The position numbers and the translations under genes were made by a program. From Actinoplanes liguriensis (GTDB lineage Bacteria > Actinomycetota > Actinomycetes > Mycobacteriales > Micromonosporaceae): a stretch of DNA of 5,312 bases. Each line of letters opens with the position of its first letter. Positions within the stretch are counted from its first letter, which is position 1. This document shows, one piece after another, positions 5,057 through 5,312 of the stretch. Where the stretch lies: positions 14,691-20,002 of the forward strand of contig KL571274.1 of NCBI GenBank assembly GCA_000715855.1, read 5' to 3'. Below the pieces are notes generated by a model. That model made no database searches and was not told the DNA's origin. It worked only from the letters and a program-made list of their open reading frames with translations.

Positions 5057-5312
5057 CTAAACCGGGAGCCGGGGGACGCCGGCCAGCAGCGTGCGCGTGT
5101 AGGAGTGCGCGGGCGCGCTCAGCACCTGCCGGGTGTCGCCCTGCTCGACCACCCGGCCGTGTTGCAGCACCGCCGTGTGCTCGCACAGCTCGGCGACCAC
5201 GCCCAGGTCGTGGGAGATCAGCAGGATCGTCAGGTCCCGCTCGGCGCGCAGGGACGCGAGCAGGTCGACGATGCGGACCCGGGTGGTCAGGTCCAGCGCG
5301 CTGACCGGCTCC
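5057..5312 (-). CDS. ABC transporter ATP-binding protein, Opp/Dpp (oligopeptide) type, C-terminal end (partial)
   Basis: The last 84 residues of an ABC ATPase enter from the right edge and end at TAG (5059-5057). The visible part starts in the Walker B/D-loop segment (EPVSALDLTTRVRIVDLL; the Walker B Asp is just outside). It continues with the H-loop LTILLISHDLGVVAELCEH (switch His at visible residue 34), then TAVLQHGRVVEQGDTRQVLSAPAHSYTRTLLAGVP. 'EPVSALD', 'SHDLGVV', 'G.VVE.G' and 'P.H.YT..LL..VP' are characteristic of the dipeptide/oligopeptide/nickel (DppD/F, OppD/F) importer subfamily. It would power import from the cytoplasmic face of the membrane. It could be a single-domain subunit or the second half of a fused two-domain ATPase; the permeases and binding protein are outside the window, so the substrate is unknown. 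Confidence 0.94.
   Translation of the reverse strand, partial: EPVSALDLTTRVRIVDLLASLRAERDLTILLISHDLGVVAELCEHTAVLQHGRVVEQGDTRQVLSAPAHSYTRTLLAGVPRLPV

Noticed and set aside
4770..5186. Minus-strand ORF of 138 codons over the peptide genes and the ABC gene end
   Set aside because: It overlaps the clearly real ABC ATPase end in a different frame, has no motif, and its part opposite the peptides is only a mirror of their codon bias.

Overview
The window is very GC-rich and densely packed, with G or C at nearly every third codon position. GTG starts, very short leaders and one isolated TTA codon also point to a soil actinomycete. The protein families would fit Micromonosporaceae (an Actinoplanes-type genome), but the genus is inference. 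Features were read from translated sequence and motif recognition only; no search was run.

Left edge (1-1742). The last 32 codons of a plus-strand gene, most like the DUF1731 tail of TIGR01777-type epimerases, end in a CTAG that also supplies the stop of the convergent minus-strand GNAT acetyltransferase gene. That gene starts with a GTG inside the stop of an MmyB/MltR-type helix-turn-helix regulator (4-bp GTGA overlap), so regulator and acetyltransferase form one minus-strand operon.

Centre (1743-2590). An 86-bp divergent promoter region separates the regulator from a classical short-chain dehydrogenase/reductase (SDR). It holds an imperfect inverted repeat (13-bp arms, 10 matches, 15-bp spacer). 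Each arm contains a -10-like hexamer for the gene it faces, so it is a candidate shared operator. Regulator, SDR and acetyltransferase look like one small regulatory and metabolic unit.

Right of centre (2591-4470). A 602-residue membrane histidine kinase has the layout TM - extracellular CHASE-like sensor - TM - coiled coil - HisKA - HATPase. It appears to be leaderless, carries the only TTA codon found in the long genes, and has no response regulator beside it in the window.

Right (4471-5056). After a 162-bp gap with promoter-like sequences come two very small, overlapping ORFs. Each encodes a Sec-type signal peptide followed by a short cysteine-containing tail. The two align without gaps around PALxxPGxxxVxxC and look like tandem paralogs. 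In the first, a 21-bp perfect direct repeat at a 25-bp offset switches the reading frame. Losing one unit would restore a clean 49-residue, two-cysteine peptide resembling its neighbour. This pair is the most unusual part of the window. The adjacent CHASE kinase and the convergent Opp/Dpp-type ABC ATPase (5057 to the right edge) make a secreted-peptide signalling circuit conceivable, but nothing in the sequence proves it.
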